From Euryarchaeota archaeon UBA82 (GTDB lineage Archaea; Thermoplasmatota; Poseidoniia; Poseidoniales; Poseidoniaceae): a DNA stretch of 15,357 nucleotides. The notes below the pieces were generated by a model, which did no database searches, was not told the origin of the DNA, and saw only the letters and a program-made list of their open reading frames with translations. Positions 13,411 through 15,357 of the stretch are shown piece by piece; the stretch's first letter is position 1; the number at the start of each line of letters is the position of its first letter. The translations under genes were made by a program, and so were the position numbers. Location: contig DAKQ01000040.1 in NCBI GenBank assembly GCA_002496635.1, positions 1 to 15,357 on the forward strand, read 5' to 3'.

Positions 13411-15357
<1,947 letters not shown>

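Overview
The window looks archaeal, most likely a marine Group II euryarchaeon (Poseidoniales-like); the group is an inference and could be wrong. The firmest marker is a plus-strand pair made of an 88-residue SecE/Sec61-gamma and an Spt5-type NGN-KOW elongation factor, the classic archaeal secE-spt5 arrangement. TATA-like boxes, GGTGA/GAGGT-type ribosome binding sites and at least one apparently leaderless gene agree with this. The DNA is moderately AT-rich, and genes are packed tightly with short spacers. No insertion sequence, integrase, CRISPR array or rRNA is visible, and no stretch over 300 bases lacks a gene.

Left block, minus strand, read from 9614 down to 1: dnaJ (class without zinc finger), an RNase II/R family exoribonuclease 4 bases after it, a copper-exporting P-type ATPase (copA), tRNA-Leu(UAG) with encoded CCA, a class V aminotransferase of the isopenicillin-N-epimerase-like group, a secreted M28 zinc aminopeptidase lipoprotein, and the N-terminal 438 residues of an RND/MMPL-type membrane protein that runs off the left edge. 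All genes here read the same way, but promoter-like signals and hairpins suggest several transcripts rather than one.

Right block, plus strand from 9740: secE, then spt5 with an extra N-terminal Nudix-like domain, a spacer with a long imperfect hairpin, then an MFS transporter of the AmpG/SLC33-like type carrying a large extracytoplasmic N-terminal domain. A 48-residue basic, cysteine-tailed minus-strand microprotein overlaps the 3' end of the MFS gene. A roughly 210-base AT-rich divergent promoter region follows, then katG (catalase-peroxidase), which is cut off by the right edge after 579 codons.

Functionally the window mixes housekeeping (protein export, transcription elongation, chaperone, RNA decay, a tRNA) with envelope and stress functions (copper export, peroxide removal, peptide degradation, two transporters). 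The most unusual items are the Nudix-like/Spt5 fusion, the cysteine-tailed microprotein antisense to the MFS 3' end, the short upstream ORF with a strong ribosome binding site overlapping the dnaJ start, and the MFS carrier with a secreted domain.
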